Shown in pieces: positions 62,598 through 64,000 of a stretch of 64,000 nt of DNA; position 1 is the stretch's first letter, and each line of letters begins with the position of its first letter. The stretch is from contig NZ_RRCN01000001.1 in assembly GCF_003863965.1 (NCBI RefSeq), positions 3,182,304 to 3,246,303 of the forward strand, in the 5' to 3' direction. The translations under genes and the position numbers were made by a program. The notes under the pieces were generated by a model, which was not told the origin of the DNA, did no database searches, and saw only the letters and a program-made list of their open reading frames with translations. The DNA is from Paenibacillus oralis (GTDB lineage Bacteria; Bacillota; Bacilli; Paenibacillales; Paenibacillaceae).

Positions 62598-62755
62598 GAA
62601 ATAGAGGAAAATTATGTCGCTATTTTCTCGAATCGCCAGGAAATGCCCGCGTTCTGGGCGATTTATAGGAAAATAAGGACAAAAAATGCCGCTAATGGGG
62701 ATGAACCTGCCTCGCTCCGGATAATAAGTACATAAAGTACCGCTATTTTGAAGGC
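62598..62755. repeat. Dispersed intergenic repeat, copy B
   Basis: This matches 430-585 in order and spacing, including CCGCTAATGGGGATGA at about 62689-62704 and flanking AAATAAG, CATAAA and CTATTTT blocks. It lies shortly after bshB2. It is non-coding and, with the hairpin at 62901, accounts for most of 62537-63021. A 60-codon frame between about 62755 and 62930 is not recognisable as a gene. Confidence 0.75.
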
Positions 62756-62900
62756 TCGGCCGACGGTTCTCCGTTCCAGCAACTGGCTGTCAAAGCGCAG
62801 CTTTCCAGGTTGATCCAACTGCCAAGTCGAGCTGGCGAAGACGCGCAGATCGGCGATCATTTCGAGTTCTCACTCAGGGATTATCGTCCGAAAAGGAAGG

Positions 62901-62946
62901 AGCGGGGCCATCATAAGTCATCTACATGACCTATGATGGTCCCGCT
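62901..62946. terminator. Hairpin terminator between bshB2 region and chemotaxis gene
   Basis: Arms 62901-62921 and 62926-62946 are complementary over 21 bp with two mismatches and a four-base loop. It lies downstream of the minus-strand gene ending at 63022. T-runs are weak on both sides. Confidence 0.75.
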
Positions 62947-63021
62947 TTCGTTTCGGCTGAAATGTCTTCTGTATGAGGAAAACGATCAACGGTTGGACAA
63001 ATTTTTACGGTTCCCGAAAAA

Positions 63022-63843
63022 CTACCTCGTGAACGACTGGATAAACACGGCCATTTCCTTGCTGGCCTGGTTAAGACGGTCGATGACCTCGCTGAAATCA
63101 TTGACAAGCTCGGCCTGAACATTGGAGGAGGCGGCAATCGATTGAATTTCCCTTTCCATCTGCTCGATGGAGCGCTGTACGGTGACCAGTGATTTTTCGA
63201 TGTTCTGCGTCGCCTCTTTAGAGTGAACGGACAGCTTGCGGACTTCGTTCGCCACCACTCCGAAGCCGGCTCCGAGCTCGCCCACGCGAGCGGCCTCGAT
63301 GGCGGCGTTTAGGCCCAGCAGATTCGTTTGGTCGGAGATTTCGCGGATAAGACCGGCCACTTTGCCGACTTGCTCCGAATCCTCTACCGTCTTGCGGGTG
63401 TTCTCGAGAATTTGCTCGGTCGTCGCGGACAGTTCCTCCGAATGGGCCGCCACGTTTTGAACCATATCGACCAAATGGCCGGTGATCCCGTTCACTTCCT
63501 CCATCAACGCTTCAAGCTTTTGTTCGTTTTCCAGCGTGTACGCGATGGCAAACGCCCCGACGACTTCCTGATCCTGGCCGTAAATGGGCACCCCCGCCGA
63601 AATGACCGGATTACCGTAAATTTCGGCCGGAAGCCGGTTGATCGTTCTTTGTCCGGCCAAGGCATTCATTAGGGTCGGATCTTCAGGAGGGACCGGACTG
63701 CCTTTGACCAAACCGAAATCCAGCGTCCGGCTGGGAGCGTAATAATGAAAATTCTCCCGATCCGTAATACCGATCATAATATCTTGGGAATGAATTTGCT
63801 TGAAATAAGGTGCGGCTTGTACCAGTGCGGCAATAATATCCAT
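63022..63843 (-). CDS. Soluble methyl-accepting chemotaxis-type protein (YfmS-like)
   Basis: A protein of about 273 residues without membrane helices. The N-terminal part (about 1-115) is a PAS/Cache-like sensor ([40 protein letters not shown]). The C-terminal part is a short MCP signalling domain with tip [37 protein letters not shown]. It resembles the small cytoplasmic receptors of Bacillus such as YfmS. ATG 63843 is preferred, with GGGGAGG about 11 nt before; an ATG at 63894 is possible. The signal is unknown. Confidence 0.88.
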   Translation of the reverse strand: MDIIAALVQAAPYFKQIHSQDIMIGITDRENFHYYAPSRTLDFGLVKGSPVPPEDPTLMNALAGQRTINRLPAEIYGNPVISAGVPIYGQDQEVVGAFAIAYTLENEQKLEALMEEVNGITGHLVDMVQNVAAHSEELSATTEQILENTRKTVEDSEQVGKVAGLIREISDQTNLLGLNAAIEAARVGELGAGFGVVANEVRKLSVHSKEATQNIEKSLVTVQRSIEQMEREIQSIAASSNVQAELVNDFSEVIDRLNQASKEMAVFIQSFTR

Positions 63844-64000
63844 GTCTGTTCTTGTCCTCCCCTGATATAGATGCGTATAAGAAAATATCGGCATTTGATG
63901 ATTATTTTTAAAATAATAGAATTTAAAATTTTATGATAATAGAATCGTAGGTGCCGATGTATATAAACCGTGCGGAAAGCCTGGAATTTACGCTATAGCA

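Noticed and set aside
62755-62932. 60-codon frame after the repeat (QLAVKAQLSRLIQLPSRAG...)
   Set aside because: No start codon with ribosome site and no family recognised; it might be a gene relic but cannot be supported.

Overview
The window looks like chromosome from a spore-forming, roughly half-G+C Firmicute close to Paenibacillus. The reasons are paired CotF-type spore coat proteins, a yojF-bshB2 (bacillithiol) pair, S-layer homology domains, very large secreted carbohydrate-active proteins, Gram-positive ribosome binding sites and many LacI/ABC sugar genes. This is inference from gene content; no rRNA or tRNA gene was seen.

Layout. 1-613: tail of an unknown gene, then an array of 25-nt intergenic repeat units. 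614-2744: UDP-galactopyranose mutase and a divergent LysR regulator. 2940-13222: a same-strand glycan cluster with a membrane-tethered, domain-swapped GH3, two near-identical cytoplasmic GH3 enzymes, a GtrA membrane protein, a GT2 glycosyltransferase and a small protein with a caspase/CHAT-like His-Cys pattern. 13301-22337: a LacI-controlled sugar operon (solute-binding lipoprotein, two permeases, Gfo/Idh oxidoreductase, PfkB kinase, GH13_18 phosphorylase, aldo/keto reductase) with repeated identical operators and no ATPase gene. 22423-24058: a fumarate-reductase-like FAD lipoprotein with a perfect FNR/Rex-type palindrome in its promoter. 24128-30588, minus strand: zinc-ribbon membrane protein, PAS-GGDEF diguanylate cyclase, Xre plus membrane-protein pair, and a heterodimeric ABC exporter.

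31419-43158 is the most striking block. A four-hexamer Pho-box-like array precedes a 1425-residue secreted metallophosphoesterase, an SLH protein and a 1790-residue secreted GH92 alpha-mannosidase. The two enzymes share two accessory modules. I infer a phosphate-starvation system acting on an extracellular phosphorylated mannan-like glycan. 43283-51100 is a patchwork: an AT-richer TetR (with two HTH domains) plus glycosyltransferase insertion beside the stump of a dehydrogenase, a small alarmone synthetase, a Fic gene that lost its catalytic core, a MITE-like repeat, glycerol dehydrogenase, and an IS605-type tnpB relic that keeps its ends.

51640-63843: sbcDC, a copper-amine-oxidase-type stalk-domain protein, coat proteins, two chemotaxis receptors, a frameshifted Nudix gene, an aldo/keto reductase and yojF-bshB2. 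Three separate families of non-coding repeats occupy the long intergenic gaps.
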